64,000 bases of DNA from Rhodoplanes serenus (GTDB lineage Bacteria > Pseudomonadota > Alphaproteobacteria > Rhizobiales > Xanthobacteraceae): contig CAMAWG010000006.1 in assembly GCA_945861855.1 (NCBI GenBank), forward strand, positions 1 to 64,000. Reading direction: 5' to 3'. The notes under the pieces were generated by a model that was given only the letters and a program-made list of their open reading frames with translations, had not been told where the DNA came from and did not search any database. The position numbers were made by a program, and so were the translations under genes. Positions 51,147 to 59,929 of this stretch are shown in pieces (positions within the stretch are counted from its first letter, which is position 1; every line of letters starts with the position of its first letter).

Positions 51147-51241
51147 AGCGCTTGCCGGTTGCGGCGCCGGAGCCCGGCCGTAAGATATCCCGAGTGAATT
51201 GACGCCGGCGCCGATCCCAGACTCCATTCGCGGGTGCAGCC

Positions 51242-51871
51242 GTGTCCCTGTCGCGATTCATGCGGTTGCTGCCAGCGCTCGCGGCATTGCTCCTGCCGGC
51301 GGCGCTGTCGGGCGCCGCGCCCTCCGATCCCGCCGAAACGCCGCCTCACGCTTCGTTGACCGGCCAGCTTCTGATCGCGACGCCTGCCATGCGCGACCCG
51401 CGGTTCCAGAACACGGTTCTGGTGATGGTCCGGCACGACCGGGACGGCGCGATGGGCGTCGTCATCAACCGCCCGGCGGGAGAGAGACCGGCCGCGCGCC
51501 TGCTGGAGGCGCTCGGTGTCGATGGCGCCGGCGCGACCGGCACGGTGCCGGTTTTCGTCGGCGGCCCGGTCCAGCTTGAGCTGGTTTTTGTCCTGCACAG
51601 CACCGACTATCGCCGCCCGGAGACGCTCGACATCGGCCGCGACGTGGCCATGACGGTCACGCCGGAAATTTTTCGCGATATCGCGATGAAGGCCGGGCCG
51701 CAGAAGAGCCTGCTCGCCTTCGGCTATGCCGGCTGGGCGCCGGGGCAACTGGAGAACGAGCTGGCGCGCAACGACTGGTACACCGCGCCGCTCGATTCGA
51801 AGCTCGTGTTCGATGTGGATCGCGACAAGGTCTGGGAGCTTGCCGTCGAGCGCCGCACCCGGGACCTGTGA
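51242..51871 (+). CDS. YqgE/AlgH-family protein (UPF0301) with predicted signal peptide
   Basis: This 209-residue protein has the YqgE/AlgH core: LTGQLLIATPAMRDPRFQNTVLVMV at about 38-62, GAMGVVINRP at about 69-78, VFVGGPV at about 104-110 and FGYAGWAPGQLENEL at about 160-174. Unlike the usual cytoplasmic members it begins at GTG 51242 with a signal-peptide-like segment, FMRLLPALAALLLPAALSGAAP. If real, the protein would be periplasmic. The start is the only in-frame one upstream of the core. It is upstream of glpD by about 63 bases. Confidence 0.85.
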   Translation: MSLSRFMRLLPALAALLLPAALSGAAPSDPAETPPHASLTGQLLIATPAMRDPRFQNTVLVMVRHDRDGAMGVVINRPAGERPAARLLEALGVDGAGATGTVPVFVGGPVQLELVFVLHSTDYRRPETLDIGRDVAMTVTPEIFRDIAMKAGPQKSLLAFGYAGWAPGQLENELARNDWYTAPLDSKLVFDVDRDKVWELAVERRTRDL

Positions 51872-51934
51872 CTTCCCGGACAAAAAGCTAGAGTCTGATC
51901 CGATTCGATTGAACGCGGCGGATTCCAGGGCTCC

Positions 51935-53437
51935 ATGGCCGTTCAAAATATGGCCGACTACGACCTCGCCATCATCGGCGGCGGCATCAACGGCACCGGC
52001 ATCGCGCGCGACGCCGCGGGCCGCGGCCTGCGCGTGCTGCTGCTCGAACAGAACGACCTCGGCTCGGGCACGTCGTCGGCCTCGACCAAGCTGATCCATG
52101 GCGGCTTGCGCTATCTCGAACACGGCGCGCTGCGGCTCGTGCGAGAGGCGCTGTCGGAGCGCGAGGTGCTGCTGCGGATGGCGCCGCATCTCGTGCGGCC
52201 GATGCGCTTCGTGTTGCCGGCTATTCCGGGGCCGCGCTCGCCGATCATGCTGCGGCTGGGGCTGTTTCTCTACGACTGGCTCGGCGCCCGCAAAATCCTG
52301 CCGGGCGCGCGCGGCATCGACCTCACCCATCACGTCGCCGGCCAGCCGCTGCTGCGGAAATATCGCTACGGCTTCGAATATTCCGACTGCTGGGTGGACG
52401 ATTCCCGGCTGGTCGCGCTCAACGCGCTGGACGCAGCCGAGCGCGGCGCCACGATCCGCACGCGCACGCGCGTCACCCGCGCCGAGCGGGAGGATGTCTG
52501 GAAGCTCATTCTCAACGCGCAAGGCTTGCGCGAAACCGTCACCGCCCGGGTCCTGGTCAACGCCGCCGGCCCCTGGGTCGGCATCGTGTCGGAGACCGTG
52601 CTGCGCATGGAGGGCCGCCCGCCCGTGCGGCTCGCCAAGGGCAGCCATATCGTGGTGCGCAAGCTGTTCGACCACGACCGCGGCTACATCTTCCAGAATG
52701 CCGACAAGCGCATCGTGTTCGCCTTGCCATTCGCGGAGGATTTCACGCTGATCGGGACGACCGACCAGAATTTCTCCAGTTCGCTCGACGCCGTGGCGCC
52801 GAGCGGCGAGGAGGTGATCTACCTTTGCCGCGCGGTGAGCGAATTCTTCCGTGCGCCGGTCGGGCCGGACCAGGTGGTCTGGGCGTTCGCGGGCGTGCGC
52901 GCGCTCTACGACACGAGCAAGGGCAGGGACGCGCCCGAGGACGTAACCCGCGACTATCATCTCGATCTCGACGAGAGATACGGTGCCGCGCCGGTGCTCA
53001 CGGTCTATGGCGGCAAGATCACCACCCATCGGCGGCTCGCGGAGGATGCGCTCGGCAAGCTCTCGCATTTCTTCCAGTTGCACCGGCGCTGGACCGCGAC
53101 GACGCCGCTGCCGGGCGGCGACTTTCTCTGGGATGCGATCGACACGCGGCTGGCGCAGACGATGCGCGCCTGGCCGTTCCTGGGCGAGCCCGAGGCGGCG
53201 CGTCTCGTGCGGGCCTATGGCACGCGGGTCGAGCGCGTGTTGGGCCAAGCCCGGAAGCGCGACGATATCGGGCCGTTCTTCGGCCCGCTCAGCGCCGCCG
53301 AGACGCGCTATCTGATGCAGCATGAGTTCGCGCAGAACCCCGACGACGTGCTCTGGCGGCGGAGCAAGCTCGGGCTGAGGCTCACCGCGGCTGAAAAGGA
53401 CGCGCTGGCCAAGTTCATGGCCGGCGACACCCGATGA
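51935..53437 (+). CDS. glpD: Glycerol-3-phosphate dehydrogenase, FAD-dependent (GlpD)
   Basis: This 500-residue FAD enzyme oxidises glycerol-3-phosphate to dihydroxyacetone phosphate and feeds electrons to ubiquinone at the inner membrane. The FAD-binding GGGINGTGIARDA is at about 15-27, and STKLIHGGLRYLE at about 50-62 is the family hallmark. The C-terminal domain follows from about 395. ATG 51950 (MADYDLAIIGGG) is an alternative start with the same frame. It lies upstream of the arsenic cassette, and glpK follows after it, so the glp genes are split by arsR-arsI-arsC-aqpS. Confidence 0.95.
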   Translation: MAVQNMADYDLAIIGGGINGTGIARDAAGRGLRVLLLEQNDLGSGTSSASTKLIHGGLRYLEHGALRLVREALSEREVLLRMAPHLVRPMRFVLPAIPGPRSPIMLRLGLFLYDWLGARKILPGARGIDLTHHVAGQPLLRKYRYGFEYSDCWVDDSRLVALNALDAAERGATIRTRTRVTRAEREDVWKLILNAQGLRETVTARVLVNAAGPWVGIVSETVLRMEGRPPVRLAKGSHIVVRKLFDHDRGYIFQNADKRIVFALPFAEDFTLIGTTDQNFSSSLDAVAPSGEEVIYLCRAVSEFFRAPVGPDQVVWAFAGVRALYDTSKGRDAPEDVTRDYHLDLDERYGAAPVLTVYGGKITTHRRLAEDALGKLSHFFQLHRRWTATTPLPGGDFLWDAIDTRLAQTMRAWPFLGEPEAARLVRAYGTRVERVLGQARKRDDIGPFFGPLSAAETRYLMQHEFAQNPDDVLWRRSKLGLRLTAAEKDALAKFMAGDTR

Positions 53438-53444
53438 ATTATTT

Positions 53445-53505
53445 CAACAATCCTTGAAGTAATTGTTGACCCCCGGTCCATATTTCAATATTCATTGAAA
53501 TATGG
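53445..53505 (+). promoter_or_regulatory. ars promoter/operator with two inverted repeats
   Basis: CAACAAT (53445-53451) and ATTGTTG (53462-53468) form one inverted repeat. CCATATTTCAAT (53478-53489) and ATTGAAATATGG (53494-53505) form a perfect second one whose right arm overlaps the arsR start ATG at 53502. TTGACC (53466-53471) with TATTCA (53489-53494) at about 17 bases is a plausible promoter. An ArsR dimer bound to the second repeat would cover the -10 region and the start codon, giving self-repression relieved by arsenite. Confidence 0.65.
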
Positions 53506-53852
53506 AAAACGCCGATGCCGTCGCAGCTCTGGCCGCGCTCGCCCAGGACCATCGTCTCGCGGTGTTCCGGCTTCTGGTTCAGGCCGGCCCCGAGGGCCTG
53601 CCGGCGGGGCAGGTCGCAGACGCGCTCGGCCTTGCGCCGAACACGCTGACGTTTCATTTCGATCGCCTGCGCTCGGCGGGGCTGGTCGCCGTGCGCCGCG
53701 ACGGGCGCTCGATGATCTACGCGGCGCAATTCGAGGCCATGAACGCGCTGCTTGGCTTCCTCACCGACAACTGCTGCCAGGGCGCGCCGGAACAGTGCGC
53801 GCCCGCCGTTTGCCTGCCCGCGAAGCCCAAGCGCAGCAAAGTCACCGTCTGA
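53502..53852 (+). CDS. arsR: ArsR/SmtB-family repressor
   Basis: This 116-residue ArsR-family repressor has its winged helix at about 10-75 (LPAGQVADALGLAPNTLTFHFDRL is the recognition region). The C-terminus contains Cys91, Cys92, Cys99 and Cys104 in DNCCQGAPEQCAPAVC, a likely arsenite sensor that differs from the ELCVC site of the classical E. coli R773-type repressor. It should repress arsR-arsI-arsC-aqpS. ATG 53502 lies inside the operator, so repressor binding blocks both transcription and ribosome access. Confidence 0.92.
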   Translation: MENADAVAALAALAQDHRLAVFRLLVQAGPEGLPAGQVADALGLAPNTLTFHFDRLRSAGLVAVRRDGRSMIYAAQFEAMNALLGFLTDNCCQGAPEQCAPAVCLPAKPKRSKVTV

Positions 53853-53864
53853 CAGGAGTTGCCC

Positions 53865-54338
53865 ATGAAGCGCATGCACGTGCACGTTTCGGTCGAAGAT
53901 ATCGCCAACGCCATCGGGTTCTACTCGGCGCTGTTCGCAACGAAACCCGCCGTGGTCAAGGACGACTACGCCAAATGGATGCTCGACGATCCGCGCGTGA
54001 ACTTCGCCATCTCGACGCGCGGCCGGGAACCGGGGCTCGATCATCTCGGCATCCAGGTCGAGAACGCCGGTGAATTGCAGGAGGTCTATGCGCGGCTGAG
54101 GCAAGCGGGCGGCGCGATCCTTGAGGAAGGTCAGACCACCTGCTGCTATGCCAAGTCGGAAAAGTCGTGGATCGACGATCCGGCCGGCATTTCCTGGGAG
54201 ACGTTCCACACCACCGGCGAGGCCACGCACTACGGTACCGGCGTACAGAACGGCGCGCAGATCGCGCATGCGAAGGCCTGCTGCACGCCGCAACCGGCCG
54301 ATGCGAAGAAACCCGCCGCAGCTTGCTGTGAGGCTTAA
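53865..54338 (+). CDS. arsI: ArsI/CadI-type VOC protein (organoarsenical C-As lyase family)
   Basis: This 157-residue protein is the Fe(II)-dependent C-As lyase family that removes methyl or aryl groups from trivalent organoarsenicals. Metal ligands are His5 (or His7), His60 (LDHLGIQV) and Glu112 (WETFHTTG), and the arsenic-binding vicinal pair Cys93-Cys94 is in TTCCYAKSEKSW. The C-terminal tail has two more Cys pairs (139-140, 154-155) beyond the catalytic domain. CAGGAG lies upstream of ATG 53865; the frame opens at TTG 53859. It is the second gene after arsR, before arsC. Confidence 0.93.
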   Translation: MKRMHVHVSVEDIANAIGFYSALFATKPAVVKDDYAKWMLDDPRVNFAISTRGREPGLDHLGIQVENAGELQEVYARLRQAGGAILEEGQTTCCYAKSEKSWIDDPAGISWETFHTTGEATHYGTGVQNGAQIAHAKACCTPQPADAKKPAAACCEA

Positions 54339-54341
54339 GTC

Positions 54342-54869
54342 ATGGCCGATCGCCCTTTCAACACGCTGTTCCTCTGCACCGGCAATTCGGCGCGCTCGAT
54401 CATCGCCGAAGCGATTCTCAATAAGCTCGGCGCCGGGCGATTCCGCGCCTATTCGGCGGGGAGCCAGCCGAAGGGCCAGGTCAATCCGCATTCGGTCGCG
54501 CTGCTCGATGCGGTCGGCTACGACACATCCGGCTTCCGCTCGAAGTCATGGAGCGAGTTTGCGCGGCCCGGGGCGCCCGCGCTCGATTTCGTGTTCACCG
54601 TTTGCGACAACGCGGCGGGCGAAGCCTGCCCGGTCTGGCCGGGCCAGCCGATGACGGCGCATTGGGGCGTGCCCGACCCCGCGGAAGCGAGTGGCACCCC
54701 AGCCGAGGTCGCGCTTGCCTTCAAGGACACCTATCGCATGCTGCATCAGCGTATCGCGATCTTCACCGCGCTGCCGATCCGCAGCCTCGATCAACTCAGC
54801 CTGCAGGCGCGTCTGAAGGACATCGGGCGGATGGAAGGGGCGACGGGGAAGGCCACGGAAACCATCTGA
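54342..54869 (+). CDS. arsC: Arsenate reductase, low-molecular-weight phosphatase type (ArsC)
   Basis: This 175-residue protein has the CX5R phosphatase loop C12-TGNSA-R18 near the start (FLCTGNSARS) and the DPAEASG segment at about 107-113. These are features of the thioredoxin/glutaredoxin-linked ArsC of the low-molecular-weight tyrosine phosphatase fold. It reduces As(V) to As(III), which would leave through the next gene product, a channel. It starts 4 bases after the arsI stop and its TGA overlaps the start of aqpS (TGATG). Confidence 0.94.
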   Translation: MADRPFNTLFLCTGNSARSIIAEAILNKLGAGRFRAYSAGSQPKGQVNPHSVALLDAVGYDTSGFRSKSWSEFARPGAPALDFVFTVCDNAAGEACPVWPGQPMTAHWGVPDPAEASGTPAEVALAFKDTYRMLHQRIAIFTALPIRSLDQLSLQARLKDIGRMEGATGKATETI

Positions 54870-55540
54870 TGCCGCTTGCGCGACGCCTTGCAGCCGAGGC
54901 GCTCGGCACCGCATTCCTGCTCGCAGCCGTGGTCGGCTCGGGCATCATGGCGCAGAAGCTGTCCGGCGGTAACGTCGCACTTGCGCTGCTCGGCAACACC
55001 TTGCCGACCGGCGCGATCCTCGTGGTGCTGATCCTGACATTCGGGCCGGTTTCCGGCGCGCATTTCAATCCGGTCGTCAGCATGGTCTTTGCGTTGCGCC
55101 GCGAATTGGCGTGGCCGGATGCAGCCGCATACGTCGCAACGCAAATCCTCGGAGGCCTGGTCGGGGTTTGCGCGGCGCACCTGATGTTCGAACTGCCGCT
55201 TTGGCAAGCCGCGACGACGGTGCGGGGCGGCTGGAGCCAATGGCTGGCGGAATTCATCGCCACCTTCGGCCTGCTGTTGACCATATTCGGATGTTCGGTG
55301 CGATCGCCGGAGGCTGTGGCATACGCTGTCGGACTGTATATCACCGCGGCGTACTGGTTCACGTCCTCGACGTCGTTCGCCAACCCAGCGGTCACTCTGG
55401 CGCGATCCCTTTCCGACACGTTTGCGGGAATAGCGCCAGCGGGCGTTATGCCCTTCGTTGCCGCTCAGATCGCCGGGGCGCTCGCGGCGTTCGCATTCGC
55501 ACAATGGATGTGGCCGGATACGCCCCGTACAAAGCGCTGA
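54869..55540 (+). CDS. aqpS: Aquaglyceroporin of the ars cluster (AqpS-like)
   Basis: This 223-residue channel of the MIP family has six transmembrane helices and two half-helices. The first NPA box is NPV (Asn67, in HFNPV) and the second NPA (Asn172, in [10 protein letters not shown]) with the selectivity arginine Arg179. AqpS in Sinorhizobium meliloti lets As(III) out after ArsC has made it, replacing an efflux pump. Here no ArsB/Acr3 pump is present, which fits. It starts inside the arsC stop. It could also pass glycerol, and glpD and glpK flank the cassette. Confidence 0.92.
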   Translation: MPLARRLAAEALGTAFLLAAVVGSGIMAQKLSGGNVALALLGNTLPTGAILVVLILTFGPVSGAHFNPVVSMVFALRRELAWPDAAAYVATQILGGLVGVCAAHLMFELPLWQAATTVRGGWSQWLAEFIATFGLLLTIFGCSVRSPEAVAYAVGLYITAAYWFTSSTSFANPAVTLARSLSDTFAGIAPAGVMPFVAAQIAGALAAFAFAQWMWPDTPRTKR

Positions 55541-55610
55541 ACGCCCCGGCTCCCCGCGATTGGCGGCCTCCCCCTTTCAGCGGGAGATAAAAGGCGGCAG
55601 CATCGCCTCC

Positions 55611-57104
55611 ATGACCTACCTCATCGCCATCGATCAGGGCACCACCTCGACGCGGGCGATCGTGTTCGACGCAAAGCTCAAGCCCGTTGCGGTGGCGCAG
55701 CAGGAACTGCGGCAGATCTATCCGGCGCCGGGATGGGTCGAGCACGATCCGGAGGAAATCTGGGCGGCGGTGGTCGCAACCGTGCGCGAGGCGATGGCGA
55801 AGGCCAAAGTCGGCGCGAAGGACGTCGCCGGCATCGGCATCGCCAACCAGCGCGAGACCACGATCGTGTGGGATCGCGTGAACGGCAAGCCGATCCACAA
55901 CGCGATCGTCTGGCAGGACCGGCGCACCGCGGACGCCTGCGCCGCGCTGCGCGCCGCCGGCCATGAGCCGACCGTTACGGAAAAAACCGGCCTGCTGCTC
56001 GATCCGTATTTCTCGGCGACCAAGATTGGCTGGCTGCTCGACAACGGGCATGACCGCACGCGCGCGGCGGCCGAGCAGGGGCGGCTTGCATTCGGCACGG
56101 TGGATACCCTCCTGCTCTGGCGGCTCACCGGAGGCAAGGTCCACGCCACCGACGCCACCAATGCCTCGCGCACGCTCCTGTTCGACATCGCCCGTGGCGC
56201 ATGGGACGAGACCCTAGCCGATCTGTTTGCGGTGCCGATGGGCCTGTTGCCGGAGGTGCGCGACTGCGCCTCGGATTTCGGCGAGACGCGAGCCGACCTG
56301 TTCGGCGGCGCGATCCGCATCCTGGGCATTGCCGGCGACCAGCAGGCGGCGACCGTCGGCCAGGGTTGCTTCACGCCCGGAATGATGAAGTCGACCTACG
56401 GCACCGGCTGCTTTGCGCTGCTCAACACCGGGGCGGAGCGGGTGGCGTCGCGCCACCGCCTCTTGACCACCGTCGCCTATCAACTCGGCGGCAAGCGCAC
56501 CTATGCGCTTGAAGGCGCGATCTTCATCGCCGGCGCGGCGGTGCAGTGGCTGCGCGATGGGCTGCACCTCATCCGGCACGCATCGGAGGTTAACGCGCTC
56601 GCGCAAAAGGCCGATCCGGCGGAGCAGGTCTATCTGGTGCCGGCCTTCGTGGGCTTGGGTGCACCCTACTGGGACGCGGACGCGCGCGGCGCGATCTTGG
56701 GGCTCACGCGCAACTCGGGCCCCGCGGAGATCGCGCAGGCGGCGATCGAGGCGGTCGGCTATCAGACCCGGGGCCTGCTTGAAGCCATGCATGCCGACTG
56801 GCCGGCAGCGGCCGGCACCGTGCTCCGTGTCGATGGCGGCATGACCGCGAGCGACGCCACCATGCAGTTTCTGGCGGACATTCTGGGCGCGCCGGTGGAT
56901 CGGCCGGCGGTGATGGAAACCACGGCCCTCGGCGCCGCCTATCTCGCGGGATACCAGGCCGGCGTGTGCCCGGACCCGGCCGGGTTCGCAGCGACCTGGC
57001 GGCTCGACCGCCGCTTTACCCCCGCAATGGATGCTCCAACCCGCGCCCGCAAATGGGCCGGCTGGCAGTCCGCCATCGCCCGCGTCCGCACGTCACCGGC
57101 GTGA
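55611..57104 (+). CDS. glpK: Glycerol kinase
   Basis: This 497-residue FGGY-family kinase phosphorylates glycerol to glycerol-3-phosphate. [14 protein letters not shown] at about 7-20 is the ATP-phosphate loop, [13 protein letters not shown] at about 102-114 the glycerol-binding loop (with Arg, Asp). The C-terminal signature [17 protein letters not shown] is at about 408-424. Start ATG 55611 is chosen over upstream in-frame sequence. It follows aqpS by about 70 bases and shares its strand. With glpD it completes the route from glycerol to dihydroxyacetone phosphate. Confidence 0.96.
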   Translation: MTYLIAIDQGTTSTRAIVFDAKLKPVAVAQQELRQIYPAPGWVEHDPEEIWAAVVATVREAMAKAKVGAKDVAGIGIANQRETTIVWDRVNGKPIHNAIVWQDRRTADACAALRAAGHEPTVTEKTGLLLDPYFSATKIGWLLDNGHDRTRAAAEQGRLAFGTVDTLLLWRLTGGKVHATDATNASRTLLFDIARGAWDETLADLFAVPMGLLPEVRDCASDFGETRADLFGGAIRILGIAGDQQAATVGQGCFTPGMMKSTYGTGCFALLNTGAERVASRHRLLTTVAYQLGGKRTYALEGAIFIAGAAVQWLRDGLHLIRHASEVNALAQKADPAEQVYLVPAFVGLGAPYWDADARGAILGLTRNSGPAEIAQAAIEAVGYQTRGLLEAMHADWPAAAGTVLRVDGGMTASDATMQFLADILGAPVDRPAVMETTALGAAYLAGYQAGVCPDPAGFAATWRLDRRFTPAMDAPTRARKWAGWQSAIARVRTSPA

Positions 57105-57224
57105 CAGCCTAAACAAAGCGTTGACGCGGCCGGGCGGTTTGAACGGGCGATTTTACGCAATCGCAATGGAACAATGGTTCAATCCATGCAGGGATTTTCG
57201 GGCGTCGCCCGAGGGATTGGACCC

Positions 57225-57725
57225 ATGGAATCGGCTCTGAGCAAGCTGCTGCAGCCGCGCATCGCCGCCCTCAGGGTCCTGGTGGTCGACGACGATCACT
57301 ACATGCGCAAGGTCGTGCGCACGATGCTGATGTCAATCGGCGTGAAGACGGTGTTCGAGGCCCCGGATGGAATCGTCGGTCTCGACGCGATCCGGCAGCA
57401 CAGCCCCGATCTTGTCATCGTTGACTGGGAAATGCCGATGATCGACGGCGCGCAGTTCGTGCGCATGGTGCGCTCGCCCGGCGAGTTTCCGATTCCCGAT
57501 GTTCCGATCATCATGCTGAGCGGGCATGGCGACCGCTGGCGTGTGGTCGAGGCGGCCCGCATCGGCGCGCACGAGTATCTGCTCAAGCCGGTGTCCACCC
57601 AGGCGCTGCTTGACCGCATCATCGCCATCATCGGGCAGCCGCGTCCGGTCGTGAAGATCAACGGTTACTACGGGCCCGCGCCGCGCAAGCTGGTGGTGCT
57701 CGAAGACCACACCGCCCTCGATTAG
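57225..57725 (+). CDS. CheY-like response regulator (receiver only)
   Basis: This 166-residue protein is a single receiver domain with a basic N-terminal tail and a short C-terminal extension. Phospho-acceptor Asp67 (VIVDWEMP), acidic Asp22-Asp23-Asp24, Ser99 (MLSGHGD) and Lys121 (LLKPVS) are all present. No output domain follows, as in CheY/DivK-type regulators. Start 57225 is chosen after GAGGGATTGG; an upstream in-frame ATG at 57174 would add 17 residues. It is alone between glpK and an ABC transporter; its kinase is not in the window. Confidence 0.88.
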   Translation: MESALSKLLQPRIAALRVLVVDDDHYMRKVVRTMLMSIGVKTVFEAPDGIVGLDAIRQHSPDLVIVDWEMPMIDGAQFVRMVRSPGEFPIPDVPIIMLSGHGDRWRVVEAARIGAHEYLLKPVSTQALLDRIIAIIGQPRPVVKINGYYGPAPRKLVVLEDHTALD

Positions 57726-57821
57726 TCCGGCGCCCTCACGGTTGTGAATTGAAGCCGCCGCTCCCTTCGAATTGAAACTCGCTTGTTGAGCCGTTTGCCC
57801 GGCGCGTTTAGCGTATCCGGC

Positions 57822-58997
57822 ATGGCGCAGCGCAATCCAGGCGACACAGGTTCGGCCGGCGAACCGCCGGGCCTTGCGGCATTGCCTGGTTCCTGGGACG
57901 AACTGGTCGCCCGGCCGCTGGTGCAGTTCGAGTCGGTCAGCAAGCGCTTCGGCAATTTCGTCGCCGTCGAGCGGCTGTCGCTGGACATCCGCGAGCGCGA
58001 GTTTTTCGCGCTACTCGGCCCCTCGGGCTGCGGCAAGACCACGCTGCTGCGGATGCTGGCGGGCTTCGAGCAGCCAAGCGAGGGCCGCATCCTGCTCGAC
58101 GGCGTGGATATCTCCGACGTGCCGCCGCACCGGCGGCCGGTCAACATGATGTTCCAGAGCTACGCGCTGTTCCCGCACCTGACCGTCGAAGGCAACGTCG
58201 CCTTCGGCCTCAGGCAGGACGGCATGCCGAAGCCGGAGATCGCCGCGCGCGTCCGGGAGATGCTGGCGCTGGTCAAGCTCGACGGTTTCGGCGCGCGCCG
58301 CCCGCATCAGCTTTCGGGCGGGCAGCGCCAGCGCGTCGCGCTCGCTCGCGCGCTCGCCAAGCGGCCACGGGTGCTGCTGCTCGACGAGCCGATGTCGGCG
58401 CTCGACCGGAAGCTGCGCGAAGACACCCGCTTCGAACTGATGGAACTCCAGGACAAGCTCGGGCTCACCTTCGTCATCGTCACGCACGATCAGGAGGAGG
58501 CAATGACGGTCGCCGACCGCATCGGCGTCATGAACGCCGGCCGGCTGGCGCAGGTCGCAACGCCCTCCGATATCTACGAGCATCCGAACTCGCGCTGGGT
58601 CGCCGACTTCATCGGCGACGTCAACCTGTTCGAGGGGCGGGTCGTCTCGTCCGGCCTCGGCCATACCGTGATCGAGAGCGAGGCGGGCGGGCGCCTGCTG
58701 GTCACGCATCCGACGGACGCCTCCGCCGGCACCGCGGTGACGGTGGCGGTGCGGCCGGAGAAGGTCCGCATCGACACCTCGGCGTCGCGGGTGAGCGACG
58801 AGAACTGCTTCGCCGGGCGCGTGGTGGAGGTCGGCTATCTCGGCGGCGTGTCGATCTACAAGGTCGCGCTCGACAACGGCCTTCGCATGAAGGCGACCGT
58901 CGCCAACCGCACGCGGCCGGTCGAGCGCCCGGCCGGCGCGGGCGACCGGGTGTGGCTGAGCTTTCCGCCCGAGGCGGGCGTGGTGCTGCTGCGATGA
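57822..58997 (+). CDS. potA: ABC transporter ATP-binding protein, polyamine type (PotA/PotG)
   Basis: This 391-residue ATPase has Walker A GPSGCGKT at 66-73, signature LSGGQRQ at 164-170, Walker B LLLDEPMSALD and the C-terminal TOBE domain. It powers a spermidine/putrescine-type importer. ATG 57822 is chosen from family length over upstream frame. The stop overlaps the next permease start by 4 bases. The operon encodes ATPase and two permeases but no substrate-binding protein of PotD type, so the ligand is not fixed. Confidence 0.9.
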   Translation: MAQRNPGDTGSAGEPPGLAALPGSWDELVARPLVQFESVSKRFGNFVAVERLSLDIREREFFALLGPSGCGKTTLLRMLAGFEQPSEGRILLDGVDISDVPPHRRPVNMMFQSYALFPHLTVEGNVAFGLRQDGMPKPEIAARVREMLALVKLDGFGARRPHQLSGGQRQRVALARALAKRPRVLLLDEPMSALDRKLREDTRFELMELQDKLGLTFVIVTHDQEEAMTVADRIGVMNAGRLAQVATPSDIYEHPNSRWVADFIGDVNLFEGRVVSSGLGHTVIESEAGGRLLVTHPTDASAGTAVTVAVRPEKVRIDTSASRVSDENCFAGRVVEVGYLGGVSIYKVALDNGLRMKATVANRTRPVERPAGAGDRVWLSFPPEAGVVLLR

Positions 58998-59929
58998 CGC
59001 ACGCCGGAACGCCGCCGCGCCGCGACAAGAGCCGCCGGGATTGGGGGCGCCGGCTGGTGATTCTGATCCCGGCGGTCTGGCTCGCCGTGTTCTTCCTGGT
59101 GCCGTGCCTGATCGTGCTCAAGATCAGCCTGTCGCAGACCGCGATCGCGCAGCCGCCCTACGTGCCGGTGCTCGATCTCGCCGCCGGGTGGCCGGGCCTG
59201 CGGGATTTCATCGCCGGGCTGTCGCTCGACAGCTACAAGCTCATCGGCTCCGACTGGCTCTACCTGACATCCTATCTGCGCAGCCTCTCCATCGCCGCGC
59301 TGTCCACGTTCATTCTGCTGTTGATCGGTTATCCGCTCGCCTATGGCATCGCGCGCGCCCCCCGGCGCCTGCAGCCGTTTCTGGTCATGGCGGTGTTCCT
59401 GCCGTTCCTCACCGCGTTCCTGATCCGCATCTATGCCTGGATCAACATCCTGCAGCGCGAGGGCCTGCTCAACGACATGCTGATCGCGCTCGGCATCGTC
59501 GGCGAACCGCTGGTGTGGCTTGCCACCGACACCGCCGTCATCGTCGGTATCGTCTATTCCTACCTGCCGTTCATGGTGCTGCCGCTCTACGCCAGCCTGG
59601 AGAAGATGGACGAATCGCTCATCGAGGCCGCCGCCGATCTCGGCGCGCCGCAATGGAAGGCGTTCTGGTTGATCACCGTGCCGTTGTCGGCATCCGGCAT
59701 CTTCGCAGGCGCCCTGCTGTGCTTCATCCCCATCGCCGGCGAGTTCGTCATTCCCGACCTGCTCGGCGGCTCGGACGCGCTGATGATCGGCCAGACGCTG
59801 TGGACGGAGTTCTTCCAGAACAAGGACTGGCCGGTGGCGTCGGCCGTCGCCATCGCGTTGCTGATCGTGCTGCTGGCGCCGATCCTGATCTATCAGCATG
59901 TGCAGATGCGCGCGCTGGGGGACCGCTGA
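58994..59929 (+). CDS. potB: ABC transporter permease, polyamine type (PotB/PotH)
   Basis: This 311-residue permease has about six transmembrane helices, the first at about 21-43 (LVILIPAVWLAVFFLVPCLIVL) and the EAA loop DESLIEAAADLGAPQWKAFWLI around 208-229. It overlaps the ATPase stop by 4 bases, and the next gene starts inside its stop (TGATG). With the next gene it makes the channel of a Pot-type importer. Confidence 0.9.
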   Translation: MTHAGTPPRRDKSRRDWGRRLVILIPAVWLAVFFLVPCLIVLKISLSQTAIAQPPYVPVLDLAAGWPGLRDFIAGLSLDSYKLIGSDWLYLTSYLRSLSIAALSTFILLLIGYPLAYGIARAPRRLQPFLVMAVFLPFLTAFLIRIYAWINILQREGLLNDMLIALGIVGEPLVWLATDTAVIVGIVYSYLPFMVLPLYASLEKMDESLIEAAADLGAPQWKAFWLITVPLSASGIFAGALLCFIPIAGEFVIPDLLGGSDALMIGQTLWTEFFQNKDWPVASAVAIALLIVLLAPILIYQHVQMRALGDR

